A stretch of DNA of 64,000 nucleotides from Helianthus annuus (taxonomy: Eukaryota > Streptophyta > Magnoliopsida > Asterales > Asteraceae), in NCBI RefSeq assembly GCF_002127325.2, contig NC_035448.2:113671660-113735659 (forward strand), given 5' to 3'. Shown here in pieces: positions 44,931 to 57,700 of the stretch (the stretch's first letter is position 1; the number at the start of each line of letters is the position of its first letter). A model generated the notes under the pieces. That model had not been told where the DNA came from. It made no database searches and worked only from the letters and a program-made list of their open reading frames with translations. A program made the translations under genes and the position numbers.

Positions 44931-45121
44931 CTACTAGGATAGAAGCCCTTTCTTATGCAAAACACAAATATAATTGTCTTAACAAAATTAAGATTTCAAA
45001 ATCGACAGACGTACACGACTTATTCTTGGTATCCTTACGAGTTGCTTTCTCAATTTATCTTAGGACCCCTCTAAGTTTGTTTGAATTGCAACTTTCCCCT
45101 GAGTGCTACTTCATTTTTTCC

Positions 45122-45434
45122 GTCATTCAACTTCACGTTTGGTTTTCCCTCGTTATCGACTTGATTTTCCAACACGAATACTTGGTGAATAATAAAGACT
45201 TCATTTTTGTTTGGTTCTATGAAAAACTTTTGATCTAATTTTGTTCTGTGAAAATTAAAGGATTGATTTTCCAACACGAATTGGTCAATAATAAACACTT
45301 GACTTTCCAACACGAATACTTGGTCATTCGACTTCACGTTTGGTTTTCCCTTGTTATCAACTTTTCCAACATGAATACTTGGTCAATAATAAAGACTTGA
45401 TTTTCATTTTGTTCTATGAAAAACTTTTGATTTA
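45122..45434 (+). repeat. Direct duplication of about 110 bp with 200-bp period
   Basis: The stretches 45122-45236 and 45325-45434 both run from CATTC(A/G)ACTTCACGTTTGG through CCAACA(C/T)GAATACTTGGT to TATGAAAAACTTTTGAT. A shorter partial copy (CCAACACGAA, TTGGTCAATAATAAA) lies between them at 45270-45320. The pattern suggests a decayed local tandem duplication. Confidence 0.75.
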
Positions 45435-45589
45435 CTTTTTAAATCATACAATTTTCTTTGGGATTAAACACCAGAAACATATGTCTGATTGTTCTTTCAA
45501 CAATGAATCGTTCAACGACCAGATTTTGTTATTTTCTTGCATAAAGGGTTTTCTTTTGTGGTTCCAAGAACAAGGACTATAATAGGTAC

Positions 45590-45789
45590 TGATAGTCCCT
45601 GTGGTTTACACAAATTAACATACTTAGCTACTAATAATTTAAAATCACATTCTAGGGTATTAACTTTTCATTTTGTAACGTTTGGAGGTATTAACGTTAT
45701 TTGTAGGTTTAAAATCACATTCAATTAGTACCTAAGCATGTTATTTTGTGTAAACCATGGGGACTAACTATGTTAATACCCTAGAAGTT
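45590..45789. repeat. Palindromic MITE-like repeat, left side (split by the young chromovirus)
   Basis: A forward arm starts at about 45592 (ATAGTCCCTGTGGTTTACAC) and runs to GTTTGGAGGTATTAAC (45695). A partial inverted arm follows at 45711-45770 (ends TGTAAACCATGGGGACTAAC). The forward arm is the reverse complement of 60931-61042 on the other side of the gypsy element. The target duplication AAGTT occupies 45785-45789. Confidence 0.7.
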
Positions 45790-46331
45790 TGTAACACCCC
45801 GTGTTTCCCAAAAGTCAAAGTCAAAGTCAAGAGTTGACTGTTATTGGAATTAAAGATTAATAAAGATTAATTTTATTTTAGTTTCATTTTGATTTTCATA
45901 TTATTTGGAGTAAGTGTTGTATAATCAAACTAATCGGCCGATAATCGAACTGTGAACCAACGACCGACTGTGAATGATAGGAAGTAACAATGCAATAAAG
46001 CTAGTCAACCAATAATCAAGCTAATCAAATCAATCATCAAACTCAAGTGTGGGGATTTTAGTACTTTTTATACGTGTGTGTGTGCCTTATGTGTTACTTG
46101 TGCATGTTTACTTTTACGTTAAAATGTGTGGTGAATCAATCAAATCAATCAAGACTCAAAGGTGAATCAAACTCAATGGAAATCGAACCCGAAATGGTTG
46201 TAAGGATGCTTGTATGTTAGATATAGTAGTTGAGACTAAAAGTAATTTGATTAGGAATTCTATCATTCTCAAATCATCGTTCATCGAAGTCGAAATATCA
46301 AAAATCGTCGCGAAACACTCAAAACCAGGCA

Positions 46332-46416
46332 AGCCAATCGAACAGGGCAACCTGATCGAACAGGCTAGCCGATCGAACAGGGCAACCTGATCGAACAGGC
46401 TAGCCGATCGAACAGA
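46332..46416 (+). repeat. 35-bp tandem repeat with CGATCGAACAG words
   Basis: Units begin at 46332, 46367 and (partial) 46402, built from GCCGATCGAACAGGG and CAACCTGATCGAACAGGCTA. It lies 70-150 bp upstream of the TATA box. Further CCGATCGA words recur at about 47160-47660. The 3' LTR carries the same array from 58650. Confidence 0.85.
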
Positions 46417-46485
46417 CTCTTCGATCGGACAGCCGCTCGATCAGGGATGCTGTTCGATCAGCTAACCCTTCCTCTTTTGGAAGCC

Positions 46486-46493
46486 TATAAATA
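46486..46493 (+). promoter_or_regulatory. TATA box of young chromovirus LTR
   Basis: TATAAATA in CCTATAAATAGG context, repeated at 58804-58811 in the 3' LTR. A perfect splice donor consensus GTAAGT follows at 46583, about 60-70 bp after the expected transcript start. Confidence 0.75.
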
Positions 46494-48596
46494 GGGCTGT
46501 CCTTGTCAAACTTTCCACTTTTGGAAAAGCTCTGACCGACCAGCCTCTTCTTCTCACTAAATCTCAGATTTCTCTCAAACCGGTAAGTATTTCGCTCTAA
46601 TCCTTGTACGTTTTTGTTCATTAATCGATTCTACATCTTTCTATCTTTCAAAACTTGGATTTCATCCATGAAATCACCAAGATCTAGGTGTTCTTGGGTG
46701 ATGTCATCATGTGTTCTTCAAGAACACTAAGTTTTGACATCATTCCACCATGAATAGCTTAGATCTAACCGATTTCCACATAAATAACCTAAAATCTACC
46801 AAAGATCTTAACATTTCACGGTGGAAAAGGATTGGAAGATGGGTTTTCATCTATCTTTCAACTCTTTTACACTCAAAAAGGTGAAAACGAAGCTTGAACC
46901 GATTTATAAACCAATCTAAACAAACACATGGTTCAAGATTCGGGTTCTACCGAGAGATATACCGATTTCGGGTTAAACGTTAAACTTAAGTTCCAAACCG
47001 CCTCTGGCCGAGCTTGGGTGATTCCTGCTCGAGTCAGTAGACTAAGTAGGGACTTCAGCTTTGTGGTTCAACTCGTAGTCAAAATATCTCTAAAACATCA
47101 ACAATTAACGGGAATAACCAAGTGTTAAGTGATAGGTTAACCGAATCGAGAAGCTGGCCGAACGGCTAGGCTGTTCGATCGAACAGCCCAACCGAACGAC
47201 TATGCCAGCCGATCGACTAGGCTAACCGATCGACTAGCACTTAGTCCCACAAACTCATAAAGTGTAATATTGACAGAGTTCTATTCGATCGATCGAGCCA
47301 CTCGATTGTGATCATCACTACTCGAATCATGAGATACTACACTTCAAAACACTTAACCTTTTCGAAACATTGGAATGTCACCCGATCGAGCATGCCAACC
47401 GATCGAGTGACATATTTGAAAACCATGAAGTGCTAGCCGATCGGTTGGGCTAACCGATCGAACAGCTGTTCGATCGGCCAACTTGAAAGGTAGTACAAAC
47501 CATCATACACAAACACATCCTTCTCATCAAAGGAAGAAACAATCCACTTGAAGGAACCAGCCGATCGAGCCAGCCGGCCGATCGAATGGATGTTCGAACG
47601 GACTTTCAAACCAATCGAACAGCCCACTCGATCGAACTGCCGTCCGATCGAATGGTCTATCCGATCCAGTTTCCACTGTTTACTTTTTCCGCGTTACTCA
47701 TCATTGCGTTATCGAACTATTCAGGCTAACCTATTCTCAGTGCTCCTTTCAATCCACAACCAACCACTGTGAGTATACTCGATCCCTTTTTGCTTTCAGC
47801 ACTTTTGGGTGTTACATACGTAATCTATCAAATTCACAAACAACACAAACTATTTGAACGCTAACCTACTTGCATGTATTGCTTGTCTAAATGATTGCTG
47901 TTTATTATGTTTACACGTGGAGTGCTATCTGCCTGCTTTAGCAACGTAGTACTATAGTTTGGACTCAGCACCCGTTCACACGGGGGTTGCTAAGGACAAT
48001 TACTTGCATGGATTACAGTGGTAATCATGTATTGCGAACTGTCTCGGACAGTCAACTTGAAGTCGTTGGTATCGATGGTCCCATGTTGATAATTTACATG
48101 CATCGTTTGCCCTTGTGTACGTGCTTGGTTATGCGTAAACTTTTCGAACTTATTATGCTATATCAAACTTGTGTACTCACCTTTACATTATATGTATTGA
48201 CTTTTATTTTAACGTATGTGACAGGTGTTTAAGCTACTAGCGTGCTAGGGAAGCAAGGCAATAAAAAGCTTCTAGGAGCCTGTGACCTTAGGACAGTGTC
48301 CACATACCTGCTCCAGGGCCATACTGGCACCTGTAGTCAGTAAGATCTACCGTTAGCCGTCTAGAAGTCTTAAAACAATATTTAAATTCAGTCTGTAATA
48401 ATTAAGAATCCGAGTTGTCGGAACAGTTCCCATATTGTTTAGTTGATTTCTATGATAACTTGTTATTATTTGGGACACGGTATGGGACGTGTTATATAAC
48501 TGAATTGTATGATAGTTGTTGTGGAAACTTCTGAACAATCTGTTTCGCTCAGTGCCGCGCCCCGATGATTCCGCCATCGGTTGGGGTGTGACAGAT

Positions 48597-48608
48597 TGGT
48601 ATCAGAGC
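48597..48608 (+). promoter_or_regulatory. Primer binding site of young chromovirus
   Basis: TGGTATCAGAGC, exact complement of the initiator tRNA-Met 3' end, three bases after the LTR end. Confidence 0.92.
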
Positions 48609-49670
48609 CATAACTATAGGGAATTAGGTTAGACACGATCTAGTCCGGATCGCTGTTTTAGAGACCTAGACTATAGTTAGGAACCAAGAGACCAAGTTTA
48701 TGTGCTTATTTTATGTTGTTTCCTTCTATTCCATCATTACATCCGAACTCCGAGCCAAATTTTGTAATTTGGACGGGATTAGGAGTGAAACCCGCGAATT
48801 CCTGCCTAAATTACAAATTTTGCCAATTATTTTGTGCGATTTTCTATCAACAAACGGGGGAGAGTTATACCAAATCAGGGCTGAAACCCATAATTTGATG
48901 AAAACTTTCCTCTAAATTTTCTTAAAACAAGGAAGAAATTGCTGAGCTAGGGGTGAAACCCTAACCTTGGCAGTTATTCCAACTTTATTTTATCTCGCCA
49001 AGGCAATTGACGGACTCCAACGACCTGAACTCACGAGTATGGCCTAGAATGCGCATGCATAATGCCCAAGAATCGAGGCAGAAACATGTCCCCTAGAGTC
49101 GAAAGTGACGACAAGTCAACTGTGAATAGTTAAATTGCCATGGTTAGTCAAAGTCTAGTAGCCGCAGACAATCCATTTTCCGATTTTGAGTGTTGCTTCA
49201 TTGATTTTATATGGTCTATCTGTTTACGTGTTTTAAGATTTGTTGGTTACTCCATTTGTTATCAATCTGCGTGACCTTTGTTGCTATCCTATCTCGATTC
49301 AAATCCCTGTTGATGTGATCTAAACGAAACCAGTGTGCTATGCTACGCTATACGACTAAGTTAGACGATACAATGTGATGCTATCCGATATGCAAAACGA
49401 ACGACACTCGACTTGTGGTTATAGGTTTCTGTTTTCTGACCGCCTCTGTGATAAAAGTGCGTACGTGTTTAGGAAATTAAGTGCTCTATTTGCTTAATTG
49501 CTTATGTGCTCTAAACTGCTTCTGTGCTTATGTGCCTCTATGATTATGTGCTTATGTGTTTATATGTGCTACGTGACGTGAGATGCGACGTGATTCTAAG
49601 CTTTAGTAACTAAGACGTGCGAGATTCGAATTCGTTGTGTTGAGCCCTATGGCGATGTCTATTGCAGACC
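48609..49670 (+). other. Leader between PBS and gag of young chromovirus
   Basis: About 1.06 kb with no supported ORF. Its end reads TCTATTGCAG at 49658-49667, a good splice acceptor three bases before the gag ATG at 49671. Confidence 0.7.
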
Positions 49671-51197
49671 ATGTCGTCATCATCAAGAATCCGCCAAAAC
49701 CTTTCCCGTCAGGAAAAGAGAGACCGACGTCTCGCCAAACTCATCTCAAGATCTGTAGCGAAAGCTGTCAGTGAGGTGTACGAAAACACCAGCAAGTCGT
49801 CGGAAGAATCCCGAACCCTCACTGAATCCAGCAAAGCTCCGTTCAGTTTCAAGCAATTTAAGGCATGTGGACCGAAGGAGTTCACCGGTGAAGAGGGCCC
49901 TACAGGCTTATTTCACTGGTTTGACTCTGTGGAAGTTACCCTTCGTCAAAGCGGATGCCCGGAACATCTTCGAACTCTCAATGCTACCGGTGTCTTCCAG
50001 TCGCGGGCATTGGACTGGTGGACAGCCGAAAGGAATAAGCGCGGGAACGACGCTGCCTACGAGCTGACGTGGGAGGAACTGAAGGCTATCATGCTGGACG
50101 AGTTCTGTCCTCCCCACGAACGCCAAAAGTTGGAGGATGAGTTCTGGACCATCAAGCAGAAGGAGGGCGACAACGCTGGTCTCACCGCCCGTTTCAAACA
50201 ACTGAGCATTATCTGTCCAGACCAGGTCAAGACTCCCGAGATGACCATCAAGAAATACATCCGTGCTCTTCCGGATTGTGTTGCAGATTATGTGTTCGCC
50301 GCCAAACCCGCATCAATCGAGGAAACCTACCTACTCGCTGCTGAGATCAACGACAAGCGAGTTAAGGCTGGTGTCTGGGATAAGCCATCCAAGTCGTTGC
50401 ACCAGGTGACTGCCGCATCAACCGACAACCCTACTGCTCAAGCCTCCAAGTCCTCGAGAAGAAGAAAGAAGAACAAGAATTGCGCCGCCGCAACCAATGC
50501 TGCTCCTCTTCAGTCGGTACCGCCACAACAGCAACAACCACAGCGCACTGCGCCAGTGATCAATGCGCCGCCGGCTAAGCGTGCGTACACCGGCCCCCAC
50601 CCACTCTGTGCTACATGTTCTTATCATCACCCGGTGGGTGTGGCCTGCCGTTACTGTGCCCACTGCAATGTTTACGGGCATTTCACTGCGAATTGCCGCT
50701 ATGGTCCTCGTCAAACGCAAGCTCAAGCCGCTGTTAACCAAGCCCTGCTACCTGCTCCTCAAGCTCCTCAAGCTGCACAGGCCCCGGCAAACAATGTTCG
50801 GACCTGTTTTGCATGTGGTGACCCTAACCACTTCGCAAACCGGTGCCCGAACAGAGTGGTAAAACAAGAAGCCCAACAACCCCAGCAACAACAACAACAG
50901 CCTCAACAACAAGCCGCTCACGCCAGAACTTTCAACATCAACGCACGCCAGGCTCAAGCTGACAACAACGTGGTCAATGGTACGTTCCTTGTGAATGGTA
51001 TATATGCATCATGTTTGTTTGATACTGGAGCCGATAACTGCTTTGTGTCATTTGAGTTTGAGAAACTTCTTAGACGTAAGCGCTCTTATCTTTCGTCACC
51101 CTTCGAAGTAGAAGTCGCTATCGGAAGAACCATTGCTGTCAATTCTGTGCTCCGTGATTGTACTCTCAAGCTCAACAATCATATATTCCCCGATTAA
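49671..51197 (+). CDS. Gag and protease N-terminal part, first copy (young chromovirus)
   Basis: The ATG at 49671 ([16 protein letters not shown]) is the first in frame. Residues about 60-230 form the retrotransposon gag domain ([20 protein letters not shown] at 49852, then [12 protein letters not shown] and [15 protein letters not shown]). A basic linker, [20 protein letters not shown] (about 50648) and [16 protein letters not shown] (about 50807) give two zinc knuckles, then a Gln-rich spacer and the protease motif FDTGADNCF (51018). The frame closes at 51197 because one extra C at about 51190 separates it from the downstream pol frame. This is the only copy with a complete Gag N terminus. 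Confidence 0.88.
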   Translation: MSSSSRIRQNLSRQEKRDRRLAKLISRSVAKAVSEVYENTSKSSEESRTLTESSKAPFSFKQFKACGPKEFTGEEGPTGLFHWFDSVEVTLRQSGCPEHLRTLNATGVFQSRALDWWTAERNKRGNDAAYELTWEELKAIMLDEFCPPHERQKLEDEFWTIKQKEGDNAGLTARFKQLSIICPDQVKTPEMTIKKYIRALPDCVADYVFAAKPASIEETYLLAAEINDKRVKAGVWDKPSKSLHQVTAASTDNPTAQASKSSRRRKKNKNCAAATNAAPLQSVPPQQQQPQRTAPVINAPPAKRAYTGPHPLCATCSYHHPVGVACRYCAHCNVYGHFTANCRYGPRQTQAQAAVNQALLPAPQAPQAAQAPANNVRTCFACGDPNHFANRCPNRVVKQEAQQPQQQQQQPQQQAAHARTFNINARQAQADNNVVNGTFLVNGIYASCLFDTGADNCFVSFEFEKLLRRKRSYLSSPFEVEVAIGRTIAVNSVLRDCTLKLNNHIFPD

Positions 51198-53806
51198 TCT
51201 CATTCCAATGCAGCTCGGAAGTTTCGATGTCATAGTAGGCATGGACTTTCTTCGTGAAAACCATGCTGAAGTTGTGTGTTCCGATAAGATGATTCGTTTT
51301 GTGCTAGCTAGTGGTGATATTCTATGTGTTTATGGTGAAACTACTGCAAAAGATCTCAAGCTCATGTCATGTCTTCAAGCTCGCAAATATCTCCGCAAGG
51401 AATATCGAGCCTTCTTGGCCAACATTGTTGTAGCAGAGACGGACAAGAAAAGGAAAGTTGAAGTCAAGGATGTTCCCGTTGTCCGAGAATTTCCTCAGGT
51501 GTTCCCTGATGATCTTCCTGGATTACCTCCAAGTCGTGATATCGACTTTCGAATCGACCTTATTCCAGGAGCCAACCCAGTGGCCAAAGCTCCGTATCGA
51601 CTCGCTCCATCTGAGATGCGAGAACTCTCAAACCAACTCCAAGAGTTACTTGAAAAAGGCTTCATTCGCCCGAGCACTTCTCCATGGGGCGCACCAGTCC
51701 TTTTCGTCAAAAAGAAGGACGGGTCGTTCCGAATGTGCATCGATTACCGGGAATTGAACAAGCTAACCATCAAGAACCGATACCCCTTACCAAGAATCGA
51801 TGATCTGTTTGACCAATTACAAGGTGCTCAGTGTTTCTCCAAGATTGATCTACGTTCAGGCTACCATCAGTTGCGGATTCAAGAGGAAGACATACCCAAA
51901 ACCGCTTTTCGAACCCGATACGGCCACTACGAATTTGTTGTCATGCCTTTTGGTTTGACCAACGCACCCGCGGTCTTCATGGATCTGATGAATCGCGTGT
52001 GTAAACCGTTCTTAGACCGTTTCGTCATTGTATTCATCGACGATGTCCTGATCTATTCCAGATCGAGGGCCGAACATGCGCAGCATCTGCGATTGGTTCT
52101 CGAGTTACTTCAGGGAAACCAACTCTACGCCAAGTTCTCCAAGTGTGAGTTCTGGTTGGAGGAGGTTCAATTTCTGGGTCATATTGTGAATAGTCGGGGT
52201 ATACACGTTGATCCTGCGAAGATTGAGGCAGTCAAGGGATGGGTTACGCCAAAGAATCCGTCAGAAGTTCGCTCTTTTCTCGGATTAGCCGGTTACTACC
52301 GGCGATTCATCGAAGGATTCTCAAAGATTGCTGTACCGCTTACCTCCTTACTCATAAAGACAAGCCTTTTGTGTGGGGAACCGCGCAGGAGACTGCTTTC
52401 CAAACCCTCAAACACATGCTGTGCCATGCACCAGTTCTTACACTGCCGGACGGAAGCGATGACTTCGTTGTCTATTGTGATGCTTCAAACCTTGGACTTG
52501 GCTGTGTTCTCATGCAACGAGACAAGGTTATAGCTTACGCATCTCGACAGCTCAAAATCCACGAGAAGAACTATACAACCCATGACCTTGAGCTAGGCGC
52601 AGTTGTCTTTGCCTTAAAGATTTGGCGACACTACCTGTATGGTACAAAGTGCACGATCTTCACCGATCACAAGAGCCTACAACATATCTTTAACCAGAGA
52701 GAACTCAATATGCGTCAACGCCGATGGGTAGAACTCCTCAACGATTACGACTGTGAGATCCGTTATCACCCAGGCAAGGCGAATGTAGTTGCAGACGCCC
52801 TCAGCAGAAAGAATTACGTGATAGGTGTTCGAAACATCCAGGCTCAGTATAACCTCGAAGCTCTCATCCGCGAAGCACAACACGCTTGCTTTAACGAGCG
52901 TACGTTTGAAGAAGGAACGAATCTACCACGATGGAACTCAGCTCGTGAGCAAAGCAACGGGATATTCCTATTATCTGGACCGAATCTGGGTTCCGAGGAG
53001 GACAGATTTGCGAAAGATTATCATGAACGAAGCCCACAAATCCCGATATTCCATTCATCCCGGTGCGGACAAAATGTACCAGGACCTTCGCTACAAGTAC
53101 TGGTGGCCTGGGATGAAAAGGGATATTGCTCTATATGTTGGTAGCTGTTTAACTTGTGCAAGAGTCAAGGCTGAACACCAAAGACCTTCAGGCTTACTCG
53201 AACAACCGCCGATACCCGTATGGAAGTGGGAAAGCATAGCTATGGATTTCATAACTAAGCTTCCGACCACGCCATCAGGTCACGACAGTATTTGGGTTAT
53301 AGTCCGACCGTCTAACCAAATCAGCCCACTTTCTGCCAAATACGAGAAGACTATAAGGTGGCCAAGCTAGCCGAAATCTACACCGACGAGATCATTAAGA
53401 ATCAGGTACGCCTCGAGACATCATTTCTGATCGCGATGCTCGGGTTTACATCGAGATTGTGGGAACTTTTCAAGCAGCTCTTGGTACGACGCTGAATTTG
53501 AGTACCGGCATTCCACCCGCAAACCGACGGGCAAGACTGAAAGAACGATTCGTACTATTGAAGACATGCTCCGTGCGTGTGTTATCGATTTTGGTGGGTA
53601 GCTGGAGCCAAACACCTACCGTTGGTCGAATTTTCGTACAATAATAGCTATCACTCCAGCATCGAAATGGCACCTTTCGAAGCCTTGTATGGTAGGAGGA
53701 ATTGTCGCTCCGCCTATCGTATGGCACGAGGTCGGTTCATCTTTCACAATTGACTGGGACCCGGAGGATTAACTATGCAAGAAAACCGACTGAACAAGAG
53801 TCCACA
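50069..53806 (+). repeat. First unit of 3,738-bp internal tandem duplication
   Basis: The sequence from GTGGGAGGAACTGAAGGC at 50069 recurs at 53807 with a constant 3,738-bp offset. The first 2.3 kb differ by only one or two bases. From about 52350 single-base differences, mostly insertions in this unit, grow steadily denser until 53806, where the sequence jumps back to the start of the unit inside gag. Confidence 0.92.
51198..53806 (+). pseudogene. Pol, first copy (young chromovirus), frame-shifted and error-rich
   Basis: Same domain order as the second copy. The frame is open over 51198-52350: protease end ([10 protein letters not shown], 51224) and RT with [17 protein letters not shown] (51712) and FIDD (about 52035). 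A missing C at about 52353 shifts the frame; RNase H is read at 52350-52900. Further indels near 52904, 52950 and 52970 break the integrase start. Integrase pieces ([22 protein letters not shown]) are open at 52985-53305, and about twenty single-base indels follow up to 53806. It lacks the integrase C terminus and chromodomain. Confidence 0.88.
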
Positions 53807-54720
53807 GTGGGAGGAACTGAAGGCTATCATGCTGGACGAGTTCTGTCCTCCCCACGAACGCCAAAAGTTGGAGGATGAGTTCTGGACCATCAAGCAGAAG
53901 GAGGGCGACAACGCTGGTCTCACCGCCCGTTTCAAACAACTGAGCATTATCTGTCCAGACCAGGTCAAGACTCCCGAGATGACCATCAAGAAATACATCC
54001 GTGCTCTTCCGGATTGTGTTGCAGATTATGTGTTCGCCGCCAAACCCGCATCAATCGAGGAAACCTACCTACTCGCTGCTGAGATCAACGACAAGCGAGT
54101 TAAGGCTGGTGTCTGGGATAAGCCATCCAAGTCGTTGCACCAGGTGACTGCCGCATCAACCGACAACCCTACTGCTCAAGCCTCCAAGTCCTCGAGAAGA
54201 AGAAAGAAGAACAAGAATTGCGCCGCCGCAACCAATGCTGCTCCTCTTCAGTCGGTACCGCCACAACAGCAACAACCACAGCGCACTGCGCCAGTGATCA
54301 ATGCGCCGCCGGCTAAGCGTGCGTACACCGGCCCCCACCCACTCTGTGCTACATGTTCTTATCATCACCCGGTGGGTGTGGCCTGCCGTTACTGTGCCCA
54401 CTGCAATGTTTACGGGCATTTCACTGCGAATTGCCGCTATGGTCCTCGTCAAACGCAAGCTCAAGCCGCTGTTAACCAAGCCCTGCTACCTGCTCCTCAA
54501 GCTCCTCAAGCTGCACAGGCCCCGGCAAACAATGTTCGGACCTGTTTTGCATGTGGTGACCCTAACCACTTCGCAAACCGGTGCCCGAACAGAGTGGTTA
54601 AAACAAGAAGCCCAACAACCCCAGCAACAACAACAACAGCCTCAACAACAAGCCGCTCACGCCAGAACTTTCAACATCAACGCACGCCAGGCTCAAGCTG
54701 ACAACAACGTGGTCAATGGT
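53807..54720 (+). pseudogene. Gag C-terminal part, second copy
   Basis: Starts inside the gag domain at [15 protein letters not shown] and keeps the gag frame through both zinc knuckles ([13 protein letters not shown] near 54386, [14 protein letters not shown] near 54545). An extra T at about 54598 breaks the frame just before the Gln-rich spacer. It has no Gag N terminus, consistent with being the internal start of a duplication. Confidence 0.85.
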
Positions 54721-57700
54721 ACGTTCCTTGTGAATGGTATATATGCATCATGTTTGTTTGATACTGGAGCCGATAACTGCTTTGTGTCATTTGAGTTTGA
54801 GAAACTTCTTAGACGTAAGCGCTCTTATCTTTCGTCACCCTTCGAAGTAGAAGTCGCTATCGGAAGAACCATTGCTGTCAATTCTGTGCTCCGTGATTGT
54901 ACTCTCAAGCTCAACAATCATATATTCCCGATTAATCTCATTCCAATGCAGCTCGGAAGTTTCGATGTCATAGTAGGCATGGACTTTCTTCGTGAAAACC
55001 ATGCTGAAGTTGTGTGTTCCGATAAGATGATTCGTTTTGTGCTAGCTAGTGGTGATATTCTATGTGTTTATGGTGAAACTACTGCAAAAGATCTCAAGCT
55101 CATGTCATGTCTTCAAGCTCGCAAATATCTCCGCAAGGAATATCGAGCCTTCTTGGCCAACATTGTTGTAGCAGAGACGGACAAGAAAAGGAAAGTTGAA
55201 GTCAAGGATGTTCCCGTTGTCCGAGAATTTCCTCAGGTGTTCCCTGATGATCTTCCTGGATTACCTCCAAGTCGTGATATCGACTTTCGAATCGACCTTA
55301 TTCCAGGAGCCAACCCAGTGGCCAAAGCTCCGTATCGACTCGCTCCATCTGAGATGCGAGAACTCTCAAACCAACTCCAAGAGTTACTTGAAAAAGGCTT
55401 CATTCGCCCGAGCACTTCTCCATGGGGCGCACCAGTCCTTTTCGTCAAAAAGAAGGACGGGTCGTTCCGAATGTGCATCGATTACCGGGAATTGAACAAG
55501 CTAACCATCAAGAACCGATACCCCTTACCAAGAATCGATGATCTGTTTGACCAATTACAAGGTGCTCAGTGTTTCTCCAAGATTGATCTACGTTCAGGCT
55601 ACCATCAGTTGCGGATTCAAGAGGAAGACATACCCAAAACCGCTTTTCGAACCCGATACGGCCACTACGAATTTGTTGTCATGCCTTTTGGTTTGACCAA
55701 CGCACCCGCGGTCTTCATGGATCTGATGAATCGCGTGTGTAAACCGTTCTTAGACCGTTTCGTCATTGTATTCATCGACGATGTCCTGATCTATTCCAGA
55801 TCGAGGGCCGAACATGCGCAGCATCTGCGATTGGTTCTCGAGTTACTTCAGGGAAACCAACTCTACGCCAAGTTCTCCAAGTGTGAGTTCTGGTTGGAGG
55901 AGGTTCAATTTCTGGGTCATATTGTGAATAGTCGGGGTATACACGTTGATCCTGCGAAGATTGAGGCAGTCAAGGGATGGGTTACGCCAAAGAATCCGTC
56001 AGAAGTTCGCTCTTTTCTCGGATTAGCCGGTTACTACCGGCGATTCATCGAAGGATTCTCAAAGATTGCTGTACCGCTTACCTCCCTTACTCATAAAGAC
56101 AAGCCTTTTGTGTGGGGAACCGCGCAGGAGACTGCTTTCCAAACCCTCAAACACATGCTGTGCCATGCACCAGTTCTTACACTGCCGGACGGAAGCGATG
56201 ACTTCGTTGTCTATTGTGATGCTTCAAACCTTGGACTTGGCTGTGTTCTCATGCAACGAGACAAGGTTATAGCTTACGCATCTCGACAGCTCAAAATCCA
56301 CGAGAAGAACTATACAACCCATGACCTTGAGCTAGGCGCAGTTGTCTTTGCCTTAAAGATTTGGCGACACTACCTGTATGGTACAAAGTGCACGATCTTC
56401 ACCGATCACAAGAGCCTACAACATATCTTTAACCAGAGAGAACTCAATATGCGTCAACGCCGATGGGTAGAACTCCTCAACGATTACGACTGTGAGATCC
56501 GTTATCACCCAGGCAAGGCGAATGTAGTTGCAGACGCCCTCAGCAGAAAGAATTACGTGATAGGTGTTCGAAACATCCAGGCTCAGTATAACCTCGAAGC
56601 TCTCATCCGCGAAGCACAACACGCTTGCTTTAACGAGCGTACGTTGAAGAAGGAACGAATCTACCACGATGGAACTCAGCTCGTGAGCAAAGCCAACGGG
56701 ATATTCTATTATCTGGACCGAATCTGGGTTCCGAGGAGGACAGATTTGCGAAAGATTATCATGAACGAAGCCCACAAATCCCGATATTCCATTCATCCCG
56801 GTGCGGACAAAATGTACCAGGACCTTCGCTACAAGTACTGGTGGCCTGGGATGAAAAGGGATATTGCTCTATATGTTGGTAGCTGTTTAACTTGTGCAAG
56901 AGTCAAGGCTGAACACCAAAGACCTTCAGGCTTACTCGAACAACCGCCGATACCCGTATGGAAGTGGGAAAGCATAGCTATGGATTTCATAACTAAGCTT
57001 CCGACCACGCCATCAGGTCACGACAGTATTTGGGTTATAGTCGACCGTCTAACCAAATCAGCCCACTTTCTGCCAATACGAGAAGACTATAAGGTGGCCA
57101 AGCTAGCCGAAATCTACACCGACGAGATCATTAAGAATCATGGTACGCCTCGAGACATCATTTCTGATCGCGATGCTCGGTTTACATCGAGATTGTGGGA
57201 AACTTTTCAAGCAGCTCTTGGTACGACGCTGAATTTGAGTACCGCATTCCACCCGCAAACCGACGGGCAGACTGAAAGAACGATTCGTACTATTGAAGAC
57301 ATGCTCCGTGCGTGTGTTATCGATTTTGGTGGTAGCTGGAGCAAACACCTACCGTTGGTCGAATTTTCGTACAATAATAGCTATCACTCCAGCATCGAAA
57401 TGGCACCTTTCGAAGCCTTGTATGGTAGGAGATGTCGCTCGCCTATCGTATGGCACGAGGTCGGTCATTCACAATTGACTGGGCCCGAGATTCTGCAAGA
57501 AACGACTGACAAGATCCACCAGATAAGGGAAAATTTGGTGAAGGCCCGGGACAGACAAAAGATGTACGCCGATAAACGACGCAAGCCCCGCGAATTTGCA
57601 GTTGGCGACTACGTGCTCCTAAAGGTATCACCTTGGAAGGGAGTAGTCCGATTCGGCAAAAGAGGGAAACTTGCGCCTCGATTTGTTGGACCTTTTAAGA

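Larger units (their letters stand above)
45790..48593 (+). repeat. 5' LTR of young chromovirus
   Basis: 2,804 bp, with a TATA box at 46486, a 35-bp repeat at 46332 and many CGATCGA words. It lacks 19 bp present in the 3' LTR at about 60643-60661. Confidence 0.95.

Noticed and set aside
46332..46416. CRISPR-like short repeats
   Set aside because: Contiguous LTR minisatellite without spacers, in a plant genome.
54301..54599. First 100 codons of the 1,239-codon open frame
   Set aside because: They cross gag out of frame; the gag frame with its zinc knuckles is at 53807-54598, so the true pol sequence begins near 54600.
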